DNA of 64,000 nucleotides from Saccharopolyspora endophytica. GTDB taxonomy: Bacteria > Actinomycetota > Actinomycetes > Mycobacteriales > Pseudonocardiaceae. The notes below the pieces were generated by a model. It searched no databases. It had not been told where the DNA came from and saw nothing but the letters and a program-made list of their open reading frames with translations. A program made the translations under genes and the position numbers. The DNA is taken from NCBI RefSeq assembly GCF_018070075.1, contig NZ_JAGPXE010000004.1, positions 124,001 through 188,000 on the forward strand, given 5' to 3'. Shown in pieces: positions 1 to 7,348 of the stretch (its first letter is position 1; every line of letters begins with the position of its first letter).

Positions 1-1579
1 GCCCCGGCGAGATCTCCGGACTGGAGCTCGACGGCGACGAGCTCCCGAGCGAGCCGTCGGCGCCGACGCTGACGGTCTCCACCGACTCCGGCGAACCACC
101 GGTACCCGACCCCGGCTGCGACGGGACCTGCGTCTGCGACTCGGTGATCGACGGCGGACCGCTCGACTCCGGACCGCCCTGACCGTCCGACCGGCCCGGG
201 ACCTGCGTCTGGGACTGCCCGAGCGACGACGGGTTCGTTCCAGCGCCGTCCGGCCCGCGGCTTCCCCCGCCCTGGTTCCCCTGGCCCTTGGAGCCATCGG
301 AGCCGCCGCCTGCGACGCCGCCTCCCCCGGCGAGGCCGCCGTCGGAGGAGGTGCTCTGGGCGTCGCCGTCGATGTCGGGGGTGTCCAGGTCCCCGTCGCC
401 GCCCAGCAGCGGCGAGGTGTCGGAGTTCGAGCCGTCGCCCTCCCGCTGCGCGGCGAGGAACGGGTTCTCGCCGCTGCCCGGGGTGAGGTTGCCGTAGATC
501 CCGGCGCCGATGACGCTGCCCAGGTTCTCCGAGAGACCGGCGGACATGCCCGCGGTGAACGAGTACGGGTTGGCCTGGAAGCCCTTGCCCGTCATCGCGC
601 TGTAGAGGCCCTCGGTGAAGAACTCGTGCAGGCCCTCTTCGACCGCGTCGGCCAGGCCGCGACCGAACTTCTCGGCCCACATGCCCTTGAGGCTCATGCC
701 CGCGTAGTTGCCGGGGGTGGCGGCACCGAGGTCGCGGGCGATGTGGGTGTTCATGTGGTCGGAGACCTGGGTGGCGAACTTGGCCAGCGACGGGGCCTTC
801 GGGAAGTCGTCGGCGAAGTTCTTGGCAGCGGCTTCGGCGGCGGCCTTGAGGATGTCGTTGTCGATCTGGTCGCCGATGCCCTTGACCAGGCCCTTGGCCA
901 GCATGTTGCCCATCGCGCCGCCGAGCGCTGCGAAGGGCAGGGCCAGCGCTCCGCCGAGCGCACCGACGGCTGCCGCCTGCTTGGTGGAGTCCTCGTCCCA
1001 GTCGTCGCGGGTGCCCTTGGCCATCTGGATGCCCTGGGCGGCGGCGTCGATGGCGACCTGGAAGGCGATGCCGAAGACCTGCGCCTGGATGACGCGCATC
1101 AGCAGCCGGCCCCAGATGTTCTTCAGCAGGAAGCGGACGATGGCGTAGCGACCGGCGAGCCAGGCCATGCTGGCGCCGAAGGTGGGGCCGGCCATCGCGA
1201 TGGCCCAGGCGATCTCGGCGAGCAGCTCGATCAGCGACAGCAGGCTGACGAGCTTGACGTACTCGGTCTGCACCGAGAGCTGCTTGAGGAATCCGGCGAT
1301 CTGCTCGTAACCGGTGGCGGCGGTTTCGATGTAGCCGTTGCTCTCGACGTACGGCGCCATGCGGTCGGCGAAGCGCATCGCCGCCTTGCCGTAGAACTCC
1401 GAGCGGATGAGCTTGATGGCCTGGGCGAGTTCTGGCGTGAGTTCGCTTCGCAGCCGTGCGGAGGTGTTGCGCCACGAATCCGACAGCTTCCGAAGTTGAT
1501 CTTCGTTGATCTGCGGCCACTTCTCACCGGTCAAGACCATGAAGAGGTTTCCGACCTCTTCCGGAACCATGATCGCCAT
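1..1579 (-). CDS. CpnT-like WXG100-domain polymorphic toxin, C-terminus off the left edge
   Basis: The first 526 codons are visible; the 3' end lies outside the window. The N-terminus (VPEEVGNLFMVLTGEKWPQ, then a helical stretch to about residue 100) resembles the WXG100-like N-terminal domain of CpnT-type secreted toxins. Hydrophobic, alanine-rich helices follow at about residues 105-165 and 190-230, a helical region to about 370, then a low-complexity Gly/Ser/Asp/Gln linker that reaches the window edge. A passenger such as a toxin domain would be expected after this linker. It is the last visible gene of the leftward ESX operon, 71 bp after the 110-aa gene. The ATG has a G-rich stretch about 7 nt upstream; a second in-frame ATG lies 3 codons on. 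The toxin function is inferred from the family layout and the locus. Confidence 0.75.
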   Translation of the reverse strand, partial: MAIMVPEEVGNLFMVLTGEKWPQINEDQLRKLSDSWRNTSARLRSELTPELAQAIKLIRSEFYGKAAMRFADRMAPYVESNGYIETAATGYEQIAGFLKQLSVQTEYVKLVSLLSLIELLAEIAWAIAMAGPTFGASMAWLAGRYAIVRFLLKNIWGRLLMRVIQAQVFGIAFQVAIDAAAQGIQMAKGTRDDWDEDSTKQAAAVGALGGALALPFAALGGAMGNMLAKGLVKGIGDQIDNDILKAAAEAAAKNFADDFPKAPSLAKFATQVSDHMNTHIARDLGAATPGNYAGMSLKGMWAEKFGRGLADAVEEGLHEFFTEGLYSAMTGKGFQANPYSFTAGMSAGLSENLGSVIGAGIYGNLTPGSGENPFLAAQREGDGSNSDTSPLLGGDGDLDTPDIDGDAQSTSSDGGLAGGGGVAGGGSDGSKGQGNQGGGSRGPDGAGTNPSSLGQSQTQVPGRSDGQGGPESSGPPSITESQTQVPSQPGSGTGGSPESVETVSVGADGSLGSSSPSSSSPEISPG

Positions 1580-1650
1580 AGTCAGCCCCCACGCCCTCGT
1601 TCGTGCGCGATCGGGCTCGGCGTGACTCGCGGATCACGCCGAGCGCGCGC

Positions 1651-1983
1651 TCACGCCTTCCTGCCGCCCTGGCTCACCTCGCTGTTCGCGGTCTGGTTCA
1701 TGTCGTCGAAGGTCTTGCCGACGTCGACGACCTTCTCGCCGTCGGTGCCGATGGTGATGCCGAGCATGCGGAGGAACTCCAGCCCGTCCTTCTCACCGGG
1801 CTCGTACTTCGTCCGCAAGGTCTTGGCGATGTCGTCGTCGCCCTCGATGGCGAAGGCGTTGCAGTCGTGGGCGAGATCGGCGTAGATGGAGTTGGCGGTC
1901 TCGGCGATGCGGGTCAGGTCGACGCCGCCCTTCTTGAGCGCCTCGATGTCCGCTGCGACGAGGTCGCTGTCCTCACTTGCCAC
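1651..1983 (-). CDS. Small ESX-operon protein (110 aa), function unknown
   Basis: This is a 110-residue, acidic, mostly helical protein with no signal peptide, no membrane segment and no WxG motif. The N-terminal part (residues 10-55) looks like an amphipathic helical hairpin, as in small ESX-associated proteins of the EspC type. That resemblance is in size and style only. Its GTG start overlaps the end of the YbaB gene by 11 bp, so the two are probably translationally coupled. The GGGGA stretch 5 nt upstream supports this start. The large CpnT-like gene follows. A role as partner or chaperone of that protein is plausible but inferred from position. Confidence 0.6.
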   Translation of the reverse strand: MASEDSDLVAADIEALKKGGVDLTRIAETANSIYADLAHDCNAFAIEGDDDIAKTLRTKYEPGEKDGLEFLRMLGITIGTDGEKVVDVGKTFDDMNQTANSEVSQGGRKA

Positions 1984-2410
1984 GATCGGTCCCCTCCCCC
2001 TCGTCGGCGGCGTCGGACATGCCGTCGGCCTCGCGCACCGCCTCGTCGAACATCTTGTCCAGGTCGAACTCGCCGTTGACCATCTCGGTCAGCGCCGAAC
2101 CGAAACCCGCGGGTGCCATCGCGCTGTAGGTGGCGATGGACTTCTGGCTCGCCTCGTCCTGGGCCTGCCGAACCAGCTCGACGATCTTGTTGGCCAGTTC
2201 GGCGGGCGCCATCGTGCGGTAGCGGGTGCCGGAGAACTTCAGGCCGGTGAGCCGTTGCCGGTGGTCCACCGTCGCGGATATCGAGCGGTCCTTGCTGGAG
2301 ACCGTCGTGGTCTCCTTCTCGGCCCGCTCCTGCGCCTCGCGGATGCGCTCCTGCTGCTTCCGGAGGTCGGCCAGCGCGTTTTCCATCTGGTTGAACAGGG
2401 GAGATGACAT
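1973..2410 (-). CDS. YbaB/EbfC family protein in the ESX operon
   Basis: This 145-aa protein has the YbaB/EbfC layout: an N-terminal charged coiled coil (residues 5-40), then a beta-rich core (SISATVDHRQRLTGLKFSG), then a C-terminal helix. The acidic tail ends in Asp/Glu/Gly. Classical YbaB proteins are dimeric nucleoid-associated DNA-binding proteins. Members inside actinobacterial type VII loci are common, and there the role is not established. GGAGGGAG lies 11 nt upstream of the ATG. The gene sits 123 bp after the 1043-aa gene and overlaps the next gene by 11 bp. A second YbaB gene at 37070 heads another WXG module, which suggests a shared role with WXG-type effectors. Confidence 0.8.
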   Translation of the reverse strand: MSSPLFNQMENALADLRKQQERIREAQERAEKETTTVSSKDRSISATVDHRQRLTGLKFSGTRYRTMAPAELANKIVELVRQAQDEASQKSIATYSAMAPAGFGSALTEMVNGEFDLDKMFDEAVREADGMSDAADEGEGTDRGK

Positions 2411-2533
2411 CGCTGGTCACTCCCTCCTTCCCGGTGCCTGCCTGACGAAGACTTCTCAGAACCCGGCCGCAGCCGCCGATTCAGGTGCAGGACTCACGCG
2501 CCGCTGAGCAAGTCCGCACCTCCAACTCGTTCC

Positions 2534-5500
2534 TCAGCCCTGCCCGGACGCGGTCGCCTGGGCGGTCTGCTCCTGCTCCGCGGGCGTGGGCTGCGTCTGC
2601 GGCTGGCGCGGCGGACGGACGGGACCCGCGGCGACCTGCTCGTCGACGTCGAAGTCCGCTTCGTCGGGCAGCCCGATGACGCCCATGCCCGCGTCGGCGT
2701 TGGTGCCCCAGACGTCTTCGTCCTCGGACAGCCAGGTCTGCCGTTCGCGCTCGTTCTTGTCGCCCTGCTGGCCGCCCATTCCGCCCATCATCGGCGGCAT
2801 GAACGGCATTCCGCCCATTCCCTGCTGGGTGGAGGGGCCGTTGAGCTGGCTCATGCCCGGTGGCAGCGCCGAGGACTGCGATCCGCCGAGGCCGGAGCCC
2901 GCGCCGGAACCCATGCCGAAGCCGGTCGTGCCGCCACCTGCTCCGCCGCGCTGCTGCTCGGAGCCGCTGCCCGAGCCGCCGAGACCGTCGGCCGAACCGT
3001 CCGGCGAGCCGAAGCCGTCGGAGACGCTGTCGAAGCCGTAGCCCTCGGCCGGATCGGACACGCCGTCGAAGCCGCCGGAGCCGAGACCGCCTGCGCCGTC
3101 GCCGAATCCACCGGCTCCGCCGTTGGCGACGTCGCCGAGGCCCGCGCCCGCGCCGGACCCGAGACCGCCGGGGTCGAAACCGCCCAAGCCGCCGTTGGCG
3201 GGGTCGCCCAAGCCGGCGCCGGCGTCGGAACCGAGGCCACCGGGATCGAAACCGCCCTGGCCGCCGGGCAGATCGCCGAATCCTCCGGCACCACCGTTCG
3301 CCGGATCGCCCAGGCCCTGACCCGCGCCCACACCACCATCAGCGCCACCCGGCAGATCACCGAAACCACCGGCACCACCATTGGCCGGGTCGCCGAGGCC
3401 TTGGCCCGCCCCGAGACCGGAATCCGCGCCACCAGGAAGACCCGCGTCACCGAAACCACCAGCGCCACCGTTGGCGAGATCACCCAGACCCGCACCAGCA
3501 CCATCGTTGGCACCGGTACCGAAACCACCGGCACCACCATTGGCCGGGTCGCCGAGGCCCTGGCCAGTGCCAAGACCGGAATCCGCACCACCTGGCAGAC
3601 CCGCGTCACCGAAACCACCGGCACCACCGTTGGCGAGATCACCCAGACCCGCACCAGCACCATCGTTGGCACCGGTACCGAAACCACCGGCACCACCATT
3701 GGCCGGGTCGCCGAGGCCCTGGCCAGTGCCAAGACCGGAATCCGCACCACCTGGCAGACCCGCGTCACCGAAACCACCGGCACCACCGTTGGCCAGGTCA
3801 CCGATGCCTTCACCGGCACCCGGGATCGGGTTTCCGTTGGAGTCCAGGGGAACGCCGGTCATGCCGCCGGGACGGTCCTGGTCCTGCTGACCGGGGATGT
3901 CGCCGAAGCCGCCGGCACCGCCGTTGGCGGGGTTGAAGGAGCTCTCGGTCAGGCCGCTGTCGACCAGGCCGGGCTGCTGCGGTCCGTCGCCGAGGCCACC
4001 GGCGCCTCCGTTGGCGAGGTCGTTCTGACCGAAGTCGCCGAAGCCGCCCGCGCCGCCGTTCGCCGGGTCGCCGTTGGGGGTGGTGCCGGGCTTGTTGCCC
4101 GCACCGCCGCCTGCGCCACCAGGCAGACCGAGCCCGCCGGGGCCGACCATCGGCGGGGGCGCACCGCCGTTCGCACCGTTGTCGCCGGTACCCAAACCGG
4201 AGTCGCCGCCGAGGCCGTCGCCACCGCCGAGGCCACCGGCACCGCCGTTGGCGAGGTCACCACCACCGGGGCCACCGAGGCCGTCACCGGTGCCGAGGCC
4301 GCCGATGCCACCGTTGGCCGGGTCGCCTCCGCCGGGACCTCCGAGGCCGTCACCGCCACCGAGGCCACCGGCACCGCCGTTGGCGAGATCGCCACCACCG
4401 GGGCCACCGAGGCCGTCACCACCGCCGAGACCGCCCACACCACCGTTGGCCGGATCACCGCCGCCGAGTCCGTCACCGCCACCGGGTGGCGGCACGTCGG
4501 TGTTCCCGTCGGGCGGGGGCACGTTCGTGTTGCCACCGGGCGGCGGGACGTTGGTGTCCCCACCGGGCGGCGGTGGGAAGTTCGTGTTGCCACCGGGCGG
4601 CGGCGGCACGTTCGTGTTGCCGTCGGGCGGCGGCGTGGTCGACGGGGTGTGCGGGGCGCTGGTCTCCGGCTCGGTGAGCTCCTTGATCGCCGACTGCGCG
4701 TACTTCAGCTCCTCCTCGAGGGGCTTGAGCGCCGCGGCCGCCGCGGTGTCGAGCGTCTTGAGCTCGGTGAGCGCGGCGTTGGTGATCTCCGTGTTCATCT
4801 TGTCCCACGGACCGGCGGTGACCAGGTTGCCTTCCTTGAAGCTGGCCAGCGAGGTGTTGATGTACTCCTGGGCTTCGGAGGTGCTCTTGCCGTCGAGCTG
4901 GTAGTTCGGCGCGCCCTTGACCAGGCCGACGCCGTTGGTCAGGAACTCGTAGAGCTGGTTCTCGTAGTCGACCCGCTTGTTGTTGGGCAGGTAGAGCGCC
5001 CGGGCGCGGAAGTCGTAGAAGGCTTGGGCGAGTCCGTTGACCGCCGCTTCGATCTTGTCGCCGAGGTTCTTCAGCGCCACCGAGACCGCGACGCCGCGGT
5101 CGATGGTGAGCTGTTCGTGCAGGCCCTCCAGCTTGTCGGCGTTCTGGTCCATGCGCCCCTGGATGACCGAGGCGGCCTTGCCGCTGAACCCGGAGTCCTC
5201 TGAGTCCAGCGACTTGGCCCAGGTCCGGAAGTCCTTGCCGGTGGCTTCCAGCCACTTCTCGTACTTGCCGACGAGGTCCTGCGCCTGGCGCAGGGTCGGC
5301 AGGTCGAGGGTGCCGCTCTTGCCCGAGGACATCTCGGCGACGATGGTCCCGGCGTCGTTGATCGCCTTGGTCCACGCGTCGGCCGCCGCCGTGTTGCGGT
5401 TGACCCGGTAGTAGACCCGGTCGAACGCGGTGTAGGTGAGGTCTTCGGTGGGGGCGACCCGGTTGGTCAGGTCTTCCTTGAGCTTGTCCCCGGTGAAGTC

Positions 5501-5665
5501 GGCGTCCTTGCCGCCGGCACCACCATCCCCGCCGCCGGCGACCTCGAACCACTTGACGCCTTCGGCCATGGATTTCAGGTCCGGCCCCTTTCCGGTCAAC
5601 GCGTTGAGGGCCTGGAAGAACGTCCAGTCACTGCTGGGGCCAGACAGGTCCGCGTTCTCGGGCAT
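2534..5665 (-). CDS. ESX-associated protein with PGRS-like ANGGAGG repeats (1043 aa)
   Basis: Residues 1-335 are a helical, acidic domain with several Trp residues, of the kind found at the N-terminus of PPE/WXG-like type VII substrates. Residues 335-385 are a proline/glycine linker. Residues 390-890 carry about sixteen copies of a D-P/L-ANGGAGG-F/L-G unit, the proline and leucine forms often alternating. The C-terminal part has a Met/Gly-rich patch and, near residues 973-990, a conserved-looking tail (ERERQTWLSEDEDVWGT) seen in other large actinobacterial ESX-locus proteins. There is no signal peptide. AGGAGA precedes the ATG. It lies between the small WXG-type genes and YbaB in one operon. 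A secreted or surface role is inferred; no enzymatic domain was recognised. Confidence 0.75.
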   Translation of the reverse strand: MPENADLSGPSSDWTFFQALNALTGKGPDLKSMAEGVKWFEVAGGGDGGAGGKDADFTGDKLKEDLTNRVAPTEDLTYTAFDRVYYRVNRNTAAADAWTKAINDAGTIVAEMSSGKSGTLDLPTLRQAQDLVGKYEKWLEATGKDFRTWAKSLDSEDSGFSGKAASVIQGRMDQNADKLEGLHEQLTIDRGVAVSVALKNLGDKIEAAVNGLAQAFYDFRARALYLPNNKRVDYENQLYEFLTNGVGLVKGAPNYQLDGKSTSEAQEYINTSLASFKEGNLVTAGPWDKMNTEITNAALTELKTLDTAAAAALKPLEEELKYAQSAIKELTEPETSAPHTPSTTPPPDGNTNVPPPPGGNTNFPPPPGGDTNVPPPGGNTNVPPPDGNTDVPPPGGGDGLGGGDPANGGVGGLGGGDGLGGPGGGDLANGGAGGLGGGDGLGGPGGGDPANGGIGGLGTGDGLGGPGGGDLANGGAGGLGGGDGLGGDSGLGTGDNGANGGAPPPMVGPGGLGLPGGAGGGAGNKPGTTPNGDPANGGAGGFGDFGQNDLANGGAGGLGDGPQQPGLVDSGLTESSFNPANGGAGGFGDIPGQQDQDRPGGMTGVPLDSNGNPIPGAGEGIGDLANGGAGGFGDAGLPGGADSGLGTGQGLGDPANGGAGGFGTGANDGAGAGLGDLANGGAGGFGDAGLPGGADSGLGTGQGLGDPANGGAGGFGTGANDGAGAGLGDLANGGAGGFGDAGLPGGADSGLGAGQGLGDPANGGAGGFGDLPGGADGGVGAGQGLGDPANGGAGGFGDLPGGQGGFDPGGLGSDAGAGLGDPANGGLGGFDPGGLGSGAGAGLGDVANGGAGGFGDGAGGLGSGGFDGVSDPAEGYGFDSVSDGFGSPDGSADGLGGSGSGSEQQRGGAGGGTTGFGMGSGAGSGLGGSQSSALPPGMSQLNGPSTQQGMGGMPFMPPMMGGMGGQQGDKNERERQTWLSEDEDVWGTNADAGMGVIGLPDEADFDVDEQVAAGPVRPPRQPQTQPTPAEQEQTAQATASGQG
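3381..3800. repeat. 159-bp tandem repeat inside the Gly-rich ESX protein gene
   Basis: A 159-bp unit (53 codons) repeats head to tail. The marker ttggccgggtcgccgaggcc starts at 3381, 3540 and 3699, exactly 159 bp apart, and the third copy decays near 3800. The second and third copies are almost identical over more than 100 bp, which points to a recent duplication. The unit encodes two ANGGAGG modules, one with proline and one with leucine before ANGG. The period is a multiple of three, so copy-number change would keep the frame. Confidence 0.9.
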
Positions 5666-5746
5666 GGGCTTTCTCCTGCTCCAGGGCTGATGCCGTCAGA
5701 TGAGGTCGATCAACGGGGGTCGTGGGCTAGCTGCTGGGAACCTGAG

Positions 5747-6130
5747 TCAAGCGGCCGGGGTCTGCGTTCCGGAGATGTCCGGGTAGTCCTGGACGAACTC
5801 GGTCGCCGAGTAGCTGGCCAGGTCGTCGGTGTCCTCGAAGACTCGCTTGGCGTCGTTGAGGGCCTCGGTGAACTTGCGCCAGTCCTTGCTGGTCTTCTCG
5901 TTCATCGTCTCGGTGGACTTGCCCAGCGCGCCCAGGGATTCGTTGAGCGACGCGATCGCCGGCCACTCCGGGTTGCCCGCGTGGACCCGCTCGCCGAGGT
6001 CGGCGGCGAGGCGGATTCCCGAGCTGGCGCCCAGGAACTCCCTGCGCAGGTCGTCCTCGTGCGTGTCGACGTTCTTGATCAGCTTCTCGTACTGACCGCT
6101 GTCGAACTTCGTCTTCGTCTCGTCAGCCAC
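5747..6130 (-). CDS. Helical ESX-operon protein (127 aa), WXG-like size
   Basis: This is a 127-residue, charged, almost entirely helical protein with no signal peptide and no membrane helix. The single Trp-containing turns (NPEWPAI near residue 55 and KDWRKF near 84) are not a WxG motif. It follows the two WXG100-type genes and precedes the 1043-aa Gly-rich gene, all on the same strand. The GTG start has AAGGAGAG 6 nt upstream. It may be a further small substrate or a partner of the 1043-aa protein. That is inference from position; I do not recognise the family with confidence. Confidence 0.65.
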   Translation of the reverse strand: MADETKTKFDSGQYEKLIKNVDTHEDDLRREFLGASSGIRLAADLGERVHAGNPEWPAIASLNESLGALGKSTETMNEKTSKDWRKFTEALNDAKRVFEDTDDLASYSATEFVQDYPDISGTQTPAA

Positions 6131-6265
6131 GAGACTCTCCTTTTCTCAGGGAGGGAAAGGGGAATCGGGTGCGGGCCGCTGCGCGTGGCGACCCGCACCC
6201 GAAACTTCAACCACCTGAAGCACTTCAGCGGCTGTAGCCGCCTCTTCAGGTCTGGGACTCAGCTT

Positions 6266-6401
6266 GCACCGCCGCGGGTTCTCAGCGGTTCTCTGGTGAG
6301 GACGGCCGACACGCCGTGTCTTGGCATACATCAGCCTCGGATCCCGGAGCCAGAGGGCCGCTGCGCCTTCCCCGTTCGGGGGTTTCCGCCACCCGCACCG
6401 C
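6266..6401 (-). repeat. Intercistronic repeat, copy A (after the second WXG100 gene)
   Basis: This 136-bp element begins 28 nt after the stop of the 95-aa WXG100 gene. It shares with copy B (6817-6935) both ends (gcaccgccgcgggttct on one side and ccgccacccgcaccgc on the other) and a 24-bp core, acgccgtgtnttggcatacatcag, at 6311-6334. On the transcribed (minus) strand the core carries a perfect 13-bp inverted repeat (GACACGGCGTGTC). It could be an RNA processing or attenuation element, or a dispersed miniature repeat. Confidence 0.7.
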
Positions 6402-6428
6402 ATAGCAAGGTGAGTGAGAACCACCTAC

Positions 6429-6716
6429 CTACGCCATGATCTGGGCGCTGCGGTTGTCACCGTCCTGGAAGGCCTGCGCGGCGTTGTTCGAGGAGGTGTA
6501 GCCGCTGCTCAGGCGGGTGTTCATCTCGGTGTAGGCCTGGTTCCACTTCTGCTGCTTCTCGGCCCACAGCGGCGCGGCCTTGCCCTGGGTGGCCTCGCCC
6601 ATGTTCTTCAGGAAGCCGTTGAGCTCGTCGAGGATGGTGCCCATCTGACGAACGGCCTGCTGCAGCCCCATGTTGACCTCTTCGTAGGCCCCGTGCTGCA
6701 CGCTGAACTGCGTCAT
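6429..6716 (-). CDS. WXG100 family type VII secretion target (95 aa)
   Basis: The length (95 aa) and helix-turn-helix hairpin are typical of EsxA/EsxB-type proteins. The turn is PLWAEKQQKWNQAY near residues 48-61: the conserved Trp is present, but the usual WxG glycine is replaced (Trp-Ala-Glu). Such proteins form helical heterodimers that are exported by the ESX machine and can engage EccC. The adjacent 103-aa gene is the natural partner. GGAG lies just upstream of the ATG. It is separated from both neighbours by about 250-300 bp that hold the two copies of a repeat. The C-terminus (NNAAQAFQDGDNRSAQIMA) has no obvious YxxxD/E export signal. Confidence 0.85.
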   Translation of the reverse strand: MTQFSVQHGAYEEVNMGLQQAVRQMGTILDELNGFLKNMGEATQGKAAPLWAEKQQKWNQAYTEMNTRLSSGYTSSNNAAQAFQDGDNRSAQIMA

Positions 6717-6816
6717 CTCGATCTCCGTTCTGAGTAAGTGGGTCGATCAGGGGGTGTTCGGTGCACCGCCGTGCAAGCGGCGGAGCCGCTTTCTCCTTGC
6801 CCCACCCTTGCAACCG

Positions 6817-6935
6817 GCACCGCCGCGGGTTCTGACACGTCTTCTGGCGAGTACGCCGCGACGCCGTGTATTGGCATACATCAGGAGTGGCGCACGGAGT
6901 CCAGAAGGCGTGTCAGGTTCCGCCACCCGCACCGC
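6817..6935 (-). repeat. Intercistronic repeat, copy B (between the two WXG100 genes)
   Basis: This is a 119-bp element starting 35 nt after the stop of the 103-aa WXG100 gene. It has the same conserved ends and core as copy A (core ttggcatacatcag at 6871-6884 here, 6321-6334 there). The inverted repeat of copy A is partly lost. Because each copy lies between two genes of the operon, it may set the relative amounts of the esx transcripts. Confidence 0.7.
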
Positions 6936-6969
6936 CTCGCACAACGAGCTGCACCGAACACAAAAAGAA

Positions 6970-7281
6970 TCAGAGGCCTGCGCCGGAGGCGCTGTCTGCT
7001 GCCTGCTGGGCTGCCTGCAGCGAGGCGTTGCGAACGTCCATCACGCGCTGGTTGAGCTGGTTGAGCTCGTTCTCGATGCGCGAGAAGTCGCCGGCCCACA
7101 CGCCGAACTTGTCGACCAGCATGCGACCGGAGTCGGACACGTTGGCCTGGCCCAGCGAGGAGGCCTGCGCCTGGACCTGGTTGTTGAGCTGGCGCATCTG
7201 CGACAGCGACTGGTTGGTCGCCTCGATGATCTGCTGCAGCTGCGAGTCGTTGAGGCCGTACTGGGCGCCTGGTGCGGTCAT
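6970..7281 (-). CDS. WXG100 family type VII secretion target (103 aa)
   Basis: This is a 103-aa helical hairpin protein. The turn is KFGVWAGDFSRIENEL near residues 58-73, with Trp-Ala-Gly matching the WxG motif. The N-terminal helix is Gln/Asn/Ser-rich and the C-terminal helix ends in an Ala-rich tail. It is paired with the 95-aa WXG100 gene downstream, the usual arrangement for an EsxA/EsxB-like heterodimer. AAGGAGA lies 6 nt upstream of the ATG. It follows eccB by 67 bp in the eccD-eccB-esx order. Export through this ESX system is expected from the family and the linkage. Confidence 0.88.
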   Translation of the reverse strand: MTAPGAQYGLNDSQLQQIIEATNQSLSQMRQLNNQVQAQASSLGQANVSDSGRMLVDKFGVWAGDFSRIENELNQLNQRVMDVRNASLQAAQQAADSASGAGL

Positions 7282-7348
7282 CGGGTTCTCCTTGCAAATG
7301 TGCGGGATTCGACTTGCTTACTGCGAGCCGTCCACGGGGGACGGCATG

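Noticed and set aside
3381-3800. Considered as a CRISPR-like array
   Set aside because: The 159-bp period, in-frame coding and lack of distinct spacers show it is a coding tandem repeat.
3401-5203. A 600-codon plus-strand frame, Thr/Ala/Gly/Val-rich
   Set aside because: It is antisense to the repeat region of the 1043-aa ESX protein; its regularity comes from the repeat DNA.
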